Assembly: GCF_014654615.1 (NCBI RefSeq)
Contig: NZ_BNBB01000003.1
Span: 62,001 to 126,000 of the forward strand
DNA length: 64,000 bases
Direction of reading: 5' to 3'
From: Streptosporangium violaceochromogenes
Lineage (GTDB): Bacteria; Actinomycetota; Actinomycetes; Streptosporangiales; Streptosporangiaceae
Shown here piece by piece: positions 45,411 to 58,068 of this stretch. Numbering within the stretch: the first letter of the stretch is position 1; each line of letters opens with the position of its first letter. Under the pieces are notes generated by a model. The model was not told the DNA's origin. It did no database searches and saw only the letters and a program-made list of their open reading frames with translations. Made by a program: the position numbers and the translations under genes.

Positions 45411-45955
45411 CCCAGACGTACGCGGCCACGGACTTCGCCGATCGCGGTCAGCTCAACTCCGTCCAGCTGAACGTGGTGACCCTCGTCGACATGGAGAAGG
45501 CCGCCGCGACGAAGTCCCTGGACGGCTGCCTCTCCATGATGGACAACAGCATCGGCGGGGTCGGGCAGGGCACCGACCATCTGGAGACCGTCTGCAAGCA
45601 GGGTCAGGTGATCAACTGGATCATCCGCCCGATCGACATGCACCGCCGCCCGGACGGCACCTGGCCTCCGATGCCGAAGATCAACAACTTGGTCTTCCTC
45701 GACATCGAGAAGGGTGACGAGGAGGACGTCGCCGAGCGCCGCATCATGACCGAGCTCAAGGTCTACGGCGCTCCCGACCGGATACGCGACCAGTACACCG
45801 CCGTCTACTACTACTGGGCCGGGGCCGTGATGAGCGACGCCCGGCCGGGGCTCTACCGCTACCGGCTCGTCCTGGAGCTGGAGAAGGAGCACGGCACCGA
45901 CAAGCTGTACCTGAACTCGGTCCGCCACCCCGCCCTGCGGGTGATGCCCGTCTGA
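45407..45955 (+). CDS. Paralogue 4 of the family, last gene of the operon
   Basis: 182 residues. NSVQLNVVTLVDMEKAAATK, SLDGCLSMMDNSIGGVGQGT, DHLETVCKQGQVINWIIRPI, then VYYYWAGAVMSDARPGLYRY, RLVLELEKEHG and HPALRVMPV. It carries both shared blocks and ends like paralogue 1 (PALRV). Two Cys (in DGCLSM and TVCKQG) are not conserved in the others. It overlaps paralogue 3 by 4 bp and is followed by a hairpin at 46033-46082 that should end the transcript. Confidence 0.6.
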   Translation: MTQTYAATDFADRGQLNSVQLNVVTLVDMEKAAATKSLDGCLSMMDNSIGGVGQGTDHLETVCKQGQVINWIIRPIDMHRRPDGTWPPMPKINNLVFLDIEKGDEEDVAERRIMTELKVYGAPDRIRDQYTAVYYYWAGAVMSDARPGLYRYRLVLELEKEHGTDKLYLNSVRHPALRVMPV

Positions 45956-46032
45956 CGGCCTCCGTGACCGCCGGCACGGTGTGATGAAGGCGGAAGGTCA
46001 TGGTCGCCCCGGGCGGGCGGCCATGACCGACC

Positions 46033-46082
46033 GATGACGGTCGTCCCGATCCCCTGGGCGCGGGCCCGGGACGACCGTCATC
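46033..46082. terminator. Long hairpin ending the six-gene operon
   Basis: Perfect 16-bp stem, GATGACGGTCGTCCCG (46033-46048) and CGGGACGACCGTCATC (46067-46082), with an 18-base loop. A second smaller hairpin (GGTCATGG 45996-46003, CCATGACC 46021-46028) precedes it. It lies between convergent genes and may serve both. Confidence 0.8.
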
Positions 46083-46141
46083 GCCACGCGCGGAGCCGGG
46101 ACCCGGAAGATCTCCGAACATGGGCGGGCCGCCGGATCGCG

Positions 46142-46513
46142 TCACTCCTCGCCGGAGAACCGCTCCCACGCGGACTGGCGGGTGATCCCGAGGGCTTCCC
46201 CGATCCTGGCCCAGGTGACGCCGCGCCGACGCAGTTCCCGCACCCACGAGCGCAGATCGGTCTCGGCCTGGGTGATGTGCGCGGCGACGCGTGGAATATG
46301 GCTCAGCATCTCCTCGTCGGTCAGCGACTCCCACACGGGCACGCGCGGCACCGCGGGCCTGTTGAGACTCTCGTCGATGATCGACGCGGACAGGGCGACG
46401 CACTCGTTGCAGATGTACATCCCCGGGCCGGCGACCAGCTTGTCGACCTCGGTGGCCGGCTTTCCGCAGAAGGAACACCGAGCGGGCTCGGCCGCGGCGT
46501 CAGGCATCGTCAC
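46142..46513 (-). CDS. ClpX-type C4 zinc finger plus HTH protein
   Basis: 123 residues. The N-terminal zf-C4_ClpX module has [20 protein letters not shown] and [14 protein letters not shown], giving four Cys ligands. A helical linker follows, and the C-terminus is a helix-turn-helix: [20 protein letters not shown] then [12 protein letters not shown]. There is no ATPase domain, so this is not ClpX; the zinc finger may serve dimerisation or protein contact, as in ClpX. The GTG at 46513 has GGGAG six bases upstream. Two dyads directly upstream (46525-46575) suggest autoregulation. Confidence 0.85.
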   Translation of the reverse strand: MTMPDAAAEPARCSFCGKPATEVDKLVAGPGMYICNECVALSASIIDESLNRPAVPRVPVWESLTDEEMLSHIPRVAAHITQAETDLRSWVRELRRRGVTWARIGEALGITRQSAWERFSGEE

Positions 46514-46896
46514 AGAGCACTCCCAGGATGTCAGGATCTTCCTGACATCCTAAATTGCCAGGGAAGCCCTGACAACCCGTACGCGCCCCGTACGGTTCTG
46601 AGGCACCTCGCCGACGCCCTGGAAGGGATGACCTGAGCCCCGCGGGTTGATCCAGGCCGAGGGGTGTCTTGTCACCCGGTTCACAGGCAGGAGGGCTCGG
46701 CAAGAGAACGGCGACGAGGAAGAGACACACGCCGGAGCGGGTCGTGGCAAGCTCGCGACCGCCGATCACACGCTGGGCGGGGGCAAGGACGTCGCGAACG
46801 TCTGCCGCGAGCCGCAGGTCTCCGCATGGGCCGTTCGTCGCCGACCTCAGCCACAAGGGCCATGCGCGGCACCCCCTGTGACGTAAGGTCCCGGGT
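46514..46896. other. Intergenic between divergent zinc-finger/HTH and hypothetical genes
   Basis: The left part is the dyad operator region. From about 46580 to 46890 I see no protein-like frame; several frames are open only because of GC bias. Confidence 0.45.
46525..46575 (-). promoter_or_regulatory. Double dyad operator upstream of the zinc-finger/HTH gene
   Basis: Dyad one: AGGATGTCAGGA (46525-46536) with TCCTGACATCCT (46540-46551), perfect 12-bp arms. Dyad two: TTGCCAGGG (46555-46563) with CCCTGACAA (46567-46575), one mismatch. Both share the core TGNCAGG...CCTGNCA and are spaced about three helical turns centre to centre. They begin 12 bases upstream of the GTG. Confidence 0.8.
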
Positions 46897-47301
46897 GTGG
46901 AGACAACAGCCCCGGCACCCCGTGTCCTCGTGATCGGCCTTGACCCGTATCGGGTTCCCGGGCCCTGGAACCCGAAGCCGGTGGCCGACGCGATCGAGGC
47001 CGGCACGGCTCGATTCGCCGAGCACGGCGTCGGCGTCGAGACCTGCCTGTTCGGCCTCGACGGCAGTGACGACGTGGAGGCGATCGTCAGCCGCGCCCTG
47101 CGCGCGCGGTCCTGGGAATGCGTCGTCATCGGCGGCGGCGTACGGAAACCCGAAGATCAGCTTGAGTTGTTCGAGCAGGTCGTCAACCTGGTACGGCGAC
47201 ACGCTCCCCAAGCGGCGATCGCGTTCAACGGCACCCCGACGGACACCTTCGACGCGGCCGCCCGCTGGATCGGCGTTCCCGGACCGGCCGGTTCCGGCTA
47301 A
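46897..47301 (+). CDS. Conserved hypothetical protein, Rossmann-like
   Basis: 134 residues with alternating strands and helices: RVLVIGLDPYRVPGPWNPKP, then GVGVETCLFGLDGSDDVEAI, WECVVIGGGVRKPEDQLELF, and a final IAFNGTPTDTFDAAARWIG. The VVIGGGVRKP turn suggests a small flavodoxin-like or nucleotide-binding fold, but no family function is known to me. It starts at a GTG in a GTGTGG context. It stands alone and is divergent from the zinc-finger/HTH gene. Confidence 0.6.
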   Translation: METTAPAPRVLVIGLDPYRVPGPWNPKPVADAIEAGTARFAEHGVGVETCLFGLDGSDDVEAIVSRALRARSWECVVIGGGVRKPEDQLELFEQVVNLVRRHAPQAAIAFNGTPTDTFDAAARWIGVPGPAGSG

Positions 47302-47735
47302 CCGGCGTCGTCCTGGTCGTTGTCACTCGGCCGACATGATTTCCAGCTCGATCAGAACCGTTTGCACCATCGCGGCGCCCGCGACGGCGCCCGGCAGGAG
47401 AGGACCGGGCGGCGGGCACACCTGACAGCGAACCATGTGCGCTTCCTCCGCCAAGGACGGGAACGCTCTCGGCTGCCTGGTTGAGCAGCCGAAGATCAGT
47501 TGCTCCACGTATACCCCGTGGTCGTCTCTTGCCACGTCGCACACTGTGCGGATGCGGTAGGAGCGAGGGCAGGGACAGAAAGAAGCGCAAGGGAAATTCC
47601 GACAACAATGAAGGCTTTACGGATATTCATGATTGGATCATCCGTGGATGACCTCTACAAATCAAGACAGCTTTCAGTGTCGTCAGCCGACGAGCCCCCC
47701 GCGGTGCCAGACCTCCGGCGGGCCGCCCCGGGCGT
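47302..47735. other. Gene-poor interval
   Basis: A minus-strand frame at 47323-47544 (HGVYVEQLIFGCSTRQP, then MVRCQVCPPPGPLLPG) has some protein-like character, with three Cys, and may be a fragment, but I cannot place it in a family. Otherwise nothing is recognised. It opens a 1.7-kb stretch of gene fragments. Confidence 0.35.
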
Positions 47736-47894
47736 TCAGTGGGTCATGGGCTTGCAGGGCGGCGTCTGGAAGACCACGCCGTCCAGGAAGTTGCCGAACG
47801 TCGGGTTTCCACCGGCGGCCGACACCGACTCGAAGGCGAAACGGGTGACGGTCTGCCCGGCGGGCACGACGTAGGTGCCGGGAACGGTGGGCAC
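47736..47894 (-). pseudogene. Fragment of a DUF11-type secreted protein
   Basis: The minus strand reads [20 protein letters not shown] then [25 protein letters not shown] and a stop. It matches the segment VYTVPDGQTTTRFAFRSISA AGGNPGIGNFLDDVFFGTAP of the intact protein at 25843-27411. Both flanking regions of the parent gene are missing. The clear homology 20 kb away suggests duplication followed by decay. Confidence 0.75.
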
Positions 47895-47967
47895 GTCATA
47901 TCGGTTGGGTGCCGGCTTTGGGCGTATTCCCCTTCCTTTTCGGCGTGGCCGGGGTTATCCGGTGGAC

Positions 47968-48489
47968 ATGAGGGTGGGGCGGGGCGCCGGCTGGATGCTG
48001 GCCGGCTCGGTGGTGTCGGTTGCGGGCGGCGTGGCTACGAATCGGGTTGAAGGGCCGTGGTGGGCACAAGGGGCATGGTTCGTCGCTGCGGTGGTGCCGG
48101 CGGTGGTGGGCCAGTGGGTGACGCGGCGCACCCCCGAGCGTGGTCGCCCTGGCGCGTCTGTCACAGGGCTCCCGGTGGTGGTGCAGGTGTCCGCCGCTGT
48201 CTCGGATGAGGCGAGGCAGGGTGAGGGCGCTCCGGTGGTGGTGGGGGAGCTTCCGCGCGAGCCGGTGGGCTTTCAGCCTCGGCCGGAGTTGATGGCGCGG
48301 TTGGAGGAGGAGGTCTTCACCGCGGGCAAGCGCCACCTGCTACGCCCGTACATGAACAAGTCCTCCGCTTCCAGGCTCCACAGCAGAACCAGTGATCCTG
48401 TGTTCCATGCCGGGTGGCCGAACCCGGTTGCCCGAGCCCGACCCCCCACAGGCATCGCCGATGGCCTGCTTCAGCAGCCCGCGACGTAG
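47968..48489 (+). pseudogene. N-terminal stub of a STAND/NB-ARC-TPR type NTPase
   Basis: From the ATG at 47968: two membrane helices (GWMLAGSVVSVAGGVATN and WFVAAVVPAVVGQWVT), a Pro/Arg linker, then VVVGELPREPVGFQPRPELM ARLEEE, which is the conserved entry to NB-ARC or NACHT-like ATPases in actinomycetes (normally followed by a Walker A GMRGVGKT). After FTAGKRHLL the sequence changes to unrelated residues and stops. The ATPase, TPR and effector parts are lost. Many such STAND proteins act in antiphage defence or signalling. Confidence 0.6.
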
Positions 48490-48770
48490 TTCAAGCTGCC
48501 GAGGGAATAGGTGAAGGTGTAGCCGTCACCCAGCTTGTTCAGCGTGATGCACTTGCTGTCCGGGCCCCAGTCGATGACGACCTTGGAGCGGACCGGGTTG
48601 CCACCGCAGTAGTTGTCCCGGTACTCGACGTAGACGCGGCCGGGGGACGGGAAGTACTCGAGGCAGTCGCGGACCTGCTGGTCGGTCGACGCCAGCGAAG
48701 GCGTCGGGACAGCCAGGATGGCCCCACCGACGAAGGTGGCGGCGAGGATGGATTTCAACTTCCGGTTCAT
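48471..48770 (-). CDS. Small secreted Cys-rich protein, tendamistat-like pattern
   Basis: 99 residues with a signal peptide (MNRKLKSILAATFVGGAILA, cleavage after SLA). The mature ~70 residues have four Cys: DCLEYFPSPGRVYVEYRDNYC... spacing 18, 18 and 24. The strand order with DNYC, RSKVVIDWGPDSKC, LGDGYTFTYSLGS and YVAGC resembles the alpha-amylase inhibitor tendamistat (C-x15-C-x17-C-x27-C, DNGC, TVKVVYED, VGDGYIGSHG, YLARC). The WRY inhibitory triad is replaced by VEY, so amylase inhibition is doubtful. GGAGGCC precedes the ATG at 48770. Confidence 0.65.
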   Translation of the reverse strand: MNRKLKSILAATFVGGAILAVPTPSLASTDQQVRDCLEYFPSPGRVYVEYRDNYCGGNPVRSKVVIDWGPDSKCITLNKLGDGYTFTYSLGSLNYVAGC

Positions 48771-48918
48771 CAGGCCTCCATGCGTTTCAGGTGATGACCG
48801 GAGTCTTGCGTCACACGAGATCCCAATCGAGGAGCTTGACCGGAGATTAACCGGCATTTACGACTTCCGCCTCAGTGCCCGTACGAGTGACCGATGTGCT
48901 CGGCGTTGCTGTCGGCCC

Positions 48919-49047
48919 TGGCGCGAGGTGATGCTGCCCCGCACCGAGGTGGAGTTCATGGCGGCCGACACGCCGCTGGCCGAGGCCGCGATCCTCGCCG
49001 CCGCCATGCCGCAATCACGACCGCTGATGTTGCGGGTGCCCGGCCGA
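48919..49047 (+). pseudogene. Fragment of a TlyC/CorC-type CBS-domain protein
   Basis: In one plus frame the DNA reads WREVMLPRTEVEFMAADTPL AEAAILAAAMPQSRPLMLRV, the start of the CBS pair of hemolysin-C/CorC proteins (REVMVPRTEV signature). No membrane domain precedes it and no second CBS motif follows. It is flanked by unrelated sequence and has no start codon of its own. Confidence 0.55.
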
Positions 49048-49264
49048 ACAGGTCGGGCGGGCGCATGGAGCAGCAGCTCTCAGACCTGCCAAGCCTCACA
49101 AAATCACCGCTCCCGGGCGCGCGCCTGCACTGCGTCATGCGGTTCGCCAGGCCTTAGCTGCCCGTCATGGACATGGCCCGTAGCCCAGTCGCTTCCCAAG
49201 GAGAATGCCCTCAAGAGAGGGACGGGACTATTCGAGTGAGTCTGTTGCAGTACCCGTTGCAGCA

Positions 49265-49298
49265 AAACGCCCCGGAGCTTGATCGCTTCGGGGCGTTT
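49265..49298 (-). terminator. Terminator of tRNA-Ile
   Basis: Stem AAACGCCCCG (49265-49274) and CGGGGCGTTT (49289-49298); the minus-strand transcript ends in U residues right after the tRNA. Confidence 0.8.
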
Positions 49299-49305
49299 GT
49301 CGAGG

Positions 49306-49379
49306 TGGGGCTACCAGGACTTGAACCTGGGACCTCTTCCTTATCAGGGAAGCGCTCTAACCGTCTGAGCTATAGCCCC
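49306..49379 (-). tRNA. tRNA-Ile (anticodon GAT)
   Basis: The minus strand folds as a 74-nt cloverleaf: acceptor GGGGCTA with TAGCCCC plus discriminator A, D-arm TAGCTCAGACGGTTAGAGC, anticodon loop CTGATAA (GAT), T-arm with GGTTCAAGTCC. CCA is not encoded. It is downstream of gyrA and DUF3566, its usual place in actinobacteria. Confidence 0.97.
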
Positions 49380-49527
49380 TTCAGCACGCGCCAGAACGGT
49401 ATCGCACCCCCCGTCGAGGAGGCGATGCCGCTCGGTCGAACAGGGAAAAGCTTACCCTGTTCCGGCACCGGCTTGTGCCATGTCCCCGGCCGGGTGGTCG
49501 GGGACGCGGCGACGGCGCACCGGTGGC

Positions 49528-50259
49528 CTACTCGGCCTCGCTGAATGTGACCTCCACACCGCCCACCAGGTCGGAGGCGATGTTGTAGATGACCGCGCCC
49601 AGCGTGGACAGGGCCGTGATGAGCACCACGTTCACCGCGCCGATCAGGGCGGTGTAGCCGAGGATGCGGACCGGCTCGAACCAGGAGGCGATGTTGAAGC
49701 CGCTGTTGGACGGCTTGCCGTCCGAGACGGTGAACTGGTTCACCGTCTGGATGATGTTGTCGAACACCCCCAGGCCGGACAGCACCATGTAGAGCACCGC
49801 GACCGCGACGAACAGCACCACGAAGCAGACCAGCGACACCACGAAGCTGAACTTCATCGCCGACCAGGGCTCCACCCGGCGCAGCACCAGATGGGCCTTG
49901 CGGGGGGCCCTCGGCGAGGGGTCGGGCGCCTTCCTGGCGTCGAGCCCGGAAGAAGAGGGAGGAGGCGCGGGGGCTGCCGACATTCCTCCGGGAGCCCAGG
50001 GGGAGGCGGGCTCGGGGCGCAGCCGCGGCGCCATGGGCTCGGCCGGTTTGCCCTCCCCGAGGGGGGGACCTCCCGGCCGGGCGGCGCGGTCGTCCTTCAG
50101 CTGGCCGTCCTTCTCCGGCGTGGGCTTCTTTCCACCGTCTGCCGGCGACTCGACCGCCTTGTTCGGGTCGGTTCCAGCGGTCTTATCCATCTTCTCCGTC
50201 ACCTGATCGCGTGTCGATGAGGAGGCGGAACGTGGACCCGGTCTGGCCTGGGCACTCAC
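49528..50259 (-). CDS. DUF3566 transmembrane protein
   Basis: 243 residues. The first ~130 are a disordered, charged Pro/Gly/Lys-rich region. The C-terminal DUF3566 domain has two helices, KFSFVVSLVCFVVLFVAVAV and ILGYTALIGAVNVVLITALS, with RKAHLVLRRVEPWSAMKFSF before the first and DLVGGVEVTFSEAE at the end. The family is actinobacterial, found directly after gyrA, and of unknown function. The GTG at 50259 lies four bases after the gyrA stop, so the two are co-transcribed. Confidence 0.93.
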   Translation of the reverse strand: MSAQARPGPRSASSSTRDQVTEKMDKTAGTDPNKAVESPADGGKKPTPEKDGQLKDDRAARPGGPPLGEGKPAEPMAPRLRPEPASPWAPGGMSAAPAPPPSSSGLDARKAPDPSPRAPRKAHLVLRRVEPWSAMKFSFVVSLVCFVVLFVAVAVLYMVLSGLGVFDNIIQTVNQFTVSDGKPSNSGFNIASWFEPVRILGYTALIGAVNVVLITALSTLGAVIYNIASDLVGGVEVTFSEAE

Positions 50260-50263
50260 GGGC

Positions 50264-52753
<2,490 letters not shown>

Positions 52754-52795
52754 GGGTGCTGGGTCCTTTTCTTCAGAGAGGTCTTACGGCTGCCG

Positions 52796-54784
<1,989 letters not shown>

Positions 54785-55039
54785 TCAGCCCCGCCGTGCC
54801 CGTCACCATCGTGAATGCACCGATGCGCTCACCCGGGGGACTCGGCGTCGGATGCCGGGGTGACACGCAAGCGGACGTGTCCGGAATTCGGTTTCATTCT
54901 AGCGGCTCAGGACGCGTCGTGTGGCATTGACGGCCTCTGAAAGGCCCCCTCGCGCGTCGACCATCGTCTTGAACATCCCCCTACGCGGGAGGGGGTGGCC
55001 GCGTCAGAAAGGCCGCTGATCCGTTTTCCGGGCGGTCGA

Positions 55040-55717
55040 TCAGCCGTAGGTGTCGCCCGGACCGCGGCTGCCGGTGACGCGCAGCCCGCCGCTCGGACGG
55101 GGCCCGTTCTGCGGGCCCCGCACCTTCACCCGCTGCACCGTCCCGTGCCCGAGCTCCTCATTCAACCTTCTGACCAGCGTTCTTGCCAAGAGCCGTACCT
55201 GGGTCGCCCAGGCGGTGGAGTCGGCGGTCACCAGGACCTCCCCGTCGGCGAAGGTCTCCGGCCTGGTGTGGGCGGCCAGTTCGGGGCCGACGATCTCGTG
55301 CCACCGGCCGAACACCCCGCCCACCGCGGCGGGCTGCTCCCAGCCACGGTCGGACAGCAGGTCGGCTATGGCCTGACCGAAAAGGCGGGGATCGCCCGTG
55401 TCCCTGCGCGTGCCGTACGGCTTGCGCCGCGGCTCACGGCGCGGGAGCTGCCCCCGCCGGGCGGCGTCGGCCTTGGCCTGGGCCAGCTTCTCCCTCGCCA
55501 TCGCGGCCCCTCGTGCGGCCGTGGCGGCCGATCCGGGCCCGGCCTGCGCGGCGGCCGACCCGGGCCCGGCCGAAGCCGCGGCCGCGGGAGGGGACGCGGC
55601 CGGGGGCCCCGGCGGCGGCACGGCAGGTGCCGTGGGCGGTGACACGGATGGGAGCCCCGAGGGGATCCCCCCCGGGGGCGGCGGAGCAGGGCCGGACGCC
55701 CGGCGGTCATCGGACAC
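55040..55717 (-). CDS. dciA: DciA family protein (DUF721)
   Basis: 225 residues. The C-terminal half has the DUF721/DciA domain: [60 protein letters not shown] and [20 protein letters not shown]. DciA loads the replicative helicase in bacteria without DnaC. The N-terminal ~95 residues are Ala/Pro/Gly-rich and disordered. The GTG at 55717 overlaps the recF end by 11 bp. Confidence 0.93.
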   Translation of the reverse strand: MSDDRRASGPAPPPPGGIPSGLPSVSPPTAPAVPPPGPPAASPPAAAASAGPGSAAAQAGPGSAATAARGAAMAREKLAQAKADAARRGQLPRREPRRKPYGTRRDTGDPRLFGQAIADLLSDRGWEQPAAVGGVFGRWHEIVGPELAAHTRPETFADGEVLVTADSTAWATQVRLLARTLVRRLNEELGHGTVQRVKVRGPQNGPRPSGGLRVTGSRGPGDTYG

Positions 55718-56918
55718 GGGTCACGTTCCCCTCGGCGACGTCGAACCGGGCGCCGGCCAGCTCCACGGGCACGTCGTCGGCGACGGCGGCCGTGATCAGC
55801 ACCTGCTCGGCCGGGGCGACGATCTCGGCCAGCCTGCGCCGGCGGCGGCTGTCCAGCTCGGCGAAGACGTCGTCCAGGAGCAGCACCGGGTCCCCCCCGT
55901 CGGCCCTGAGCAGGTCGTAGGCGGCCAGCCTGAGCGCCAGCGCGAACGACCACGACTCGCCGTGGCTGGCGTAGCCCCGGGCGGGCAGGTCCCCCAGCCC
56001 CAGGAACAGATCGTCGCGGTGCGGGCCGACGAGCGTGACACCGCGTTCGAGTTCGGAGCTTCGCACCTCGGCCAGGGCCGACCGCAGCCGCTCCTCCAGA
56101 GCCTCCCGGCCCGTACCCGCGTCCGGCGGGCTCCCCTCCGCACCGTCCGGCGACGGCCCGGCCGCGGGCACGCTGCACCGGTAGTCCAGGTCGACCGGGG
56201 CGGAGCCCGGCGCGAGGGCGGCGTAGGAGGCGGTGACCAGCGGGCGCAGCGCCTCGACCAGCGCCAGGCGCGCGGCGAGCAGCTCCGCGCCGCACCGGGC
56301 CAGGTGGGCGTCCCAGACCTCCAGGGTGCTCAGCGGGTCTCCGGCCCCGGCGGCGGCGAACGCCGCGTCGCTCTCGGCCCGACGCCCGGCGCGTGCCCCC
56401 CGCCGCGCCTGCGCGGCCGTACGCAGCAGGGCGCCGCGCTGCTTGAGCACCCGGTCGTAGTCGGCCCGCACCCCCGCGAAACGGGGGGCCCTGGCCACCA
56501 GCAGGTCGTCGAGGTACCGGCGCCGCTCGGAGGGGTCGCCCTTGACCATGGCCAGGTCCTCGGGGGCGAACAGGACCGTGCGCAGCAGGCCGATGACATC
56601 GCGGGCGCGGGACACGGGCGAGCGGTTGAGCCGGGCGCGGTTGGCCCGGCCCGGGTTGACCTCCAGCTCGACCAGGGCCCGCCGGTCGTCGCGCACGATC
56701 AGCGACCGCACGACCGCCCGCGCGGCCCCGTGCCGCACCAGCGGCCCGTCGGCGGCGACCCGGTGGCTCGACTGCGTGGCCACGTAGCCCAGCGCCTCGA
56801 CCAGGTTGGTCTTGCCCTGCCCGTTCGGCCCGACGAACGCCGTGACCCCCGGCTCAAGGCCGAGCTCGACGGCGTCGTAGGACCGGAAGTCGGTCAGCGA
56901 CAGATGGGCGACGTGCAC
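55707..56918 (-). CDS. recF: DNA replication and repair protein RecF
   Basis: 403 residues. Walker A in [20 protein letters not shown] signature-like region and Walker B in [18 protein letters not shown]. RecF loads RecA at gaps with RecO and RecR. The internal region between residues 175 and 300 is Ala/Arg-rich with a 20-residue insertion ([15 protein letters not shown]) relative to the usual ~370-residue length. The start is the GTG at 56918. Confidence 0.96.
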   Translation of the reverse strand: MHVAHLSLTDFRSYDAVELGLEPGVTAFVGPNGQGKTNLVEALGYVATQSSHRVAADGPLVRHGAARAVVRSLIVRDDRRALVELEVNPGRANRARLNRSPVSRARDVIGLLRTVLFAPEDLAMVKGDPSERRRYLDDLLVARAPRFAGVRADYDRVLKQRGALLRTAAQARRGARAGRRAESDAAFAAAGAGDPLSTLEVWDAHLARCGAELLAARLALVEALRPLVTASYAALAPGSAPVDLDYRCSVPAAGPSPDGAEGSPPDAGTGREALEERLRSALAEVRSSELERGVTLVGPHRDDLFLGLGDLPARGYASHGESWSFALALRLAAYDLLRADGGDPVLLLDDVFAELDSRRRRRLAEIVAPAEQVLITAAVADDVPVELAGARFDVAEGNVTRVR

Positions 56919-57102
56919 CCCAGGAAGCGTAGTCGTCCGCGCCCGTCTCCGGCGCCCCGCCGTACCCGCCCGGGGTTCGCGCGCCCCGGGCGGGGTGGTG
57001 CCGGGCGGGGTGCCCGCGCCACCTGTCCGCGGGCCGCCCGTGGGCCGGAACGCGGGCCGGGCGCGTGCCGTTCACGCCCCGCCCGCCGTTCCGGGCCGGG
57101 TG

Positions 57103-58044
57103 CTACTCGCCGGCCTCCACCGGGGGGACGACGTCGGCGCCGGGGGCGTCGGCGCCCTTGGCCGTCTCGCCCTCCTTGGCGGTGACGGCGTGCCCGCCGA
57201 ACTGGTTGCGCAGGGCCGCGATGACCTTCATCGCCGGGGAGTCGTCCTGACGGGAGGCGAACCTCGCGTACAGCGCGGCGGTGATGACCGGCAGCGGCAC
57301 CGCGTGGTCCACGGCGGCCTGCACCGTCCACCGGCCCTCGCCCGAGTCCTGGGCGTAGCCGCGCAGCTCCTCAAGCGCCGGGTCCTCCTCCAGCGCGCGG
57401 ACCATGAGGTCGAGCAGCCACGAGCGGATGACCGTGCCGTGACGCCAGCTTCGGAAGGCGCCCGTAACGTCGGTGACCACGTCGGAGGCCCGCAGCAGCT
57501 CCCACCCCTCGGCGAAGGCCTGCATCATGCCGTACTCGATGCCGTTGTGGACCATCTTGGCGAAGTGGCCGGCACCGACCTCTCCGGCGTGGACGAAACC
57601 GTCCTGCGCGGGCTTGAGGCTCTCGAAGACCGGGGCCAGCCGCCGCACGTCGGACTCGGAGCCGCCCACCATGAGGGCGTAGCCGTTCTGCAGACCCCAG
57701 ACGCCGCCGCTCACCCCGCAGTCGACGAAGCCGATCCCCGCGGCGCCGAGGTCGGCGGCGTGCCGCTGGTCGTCCAGGTAGTGCGAGTTGCCGCCGTCGA
57801 CCACGAGGTCGCCGGCCGACAGCAGGGTGCCGAGCTCCTCGATCGTCGCCCGGGTCGGCTCGCCCGCGGGCACCATGACCCACACCGCGCGCGGCGGGTG
57901 GAGCCGGTCGACCAGCTCCTTCAGGCTCGATACGTCGGCGACCTCCGGATCGCGGTCGTATCCGACGACCTCGTGGCCCTCGCGGCGCAGCCGCTCGGCC
58001 ATGTTGCCGCCCATCCTGCCCAGCCCGACCATGCCGATCTGCAT
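57103..58044 (-). CDS. gnd: 6-phosphogluconate dehydrogenase, short (YqeC/GntZ) form
   Basis: 313 residues. NAD(P)-binding MQIGMVGLGRMGGNMAERL, then VDGGNSHYLDDQRHAADLG, VDCGVSGGVWGLQNGYALMV and the catalytic Lys in GHFAKMVHNGIEYGMMQA. The decarboxylating enzyme makes ribulose-5-phosphate. The ~300-residue class is typical of actinobacteria, where it sits between dnaN and recF as here. GAAGGGGG precedes the ATG at 58044. An Ala/Glu-rich tail of ~25 residues ends the protein. Confidence 0.95.
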   Translation of the reverse strand: MQIGMVGLGRMGGNMAERLRREGHEVVGYDRDPEVADVSSLKELVDRLHPPRAVWVMVPAGEPTRATIEELGTLLSAGDLVVDGGNSHYLDDQRHAADLGAAGIGFVDCGVSGGVWGLQNGYALMVGGSESDVRRLAPVFESLKPAQDGFVHAGEVGAGHFAKMVHNGIEYGMMQAFAEGWELLRASDVVTDVTGAFRSWRHGTVIRSWLLDLMVRALEEDPALEELRGYAQDSGEGRWTVQAAVDHAVPLPVITAALYARFASRQDDSPAMKVIAALRNQFGGHAVTAKEGETAKGADAPGADVVPPVEAGE

Positions 58045-58068
58045 ACGAGCACCCCCTTCAGGGTCTCA

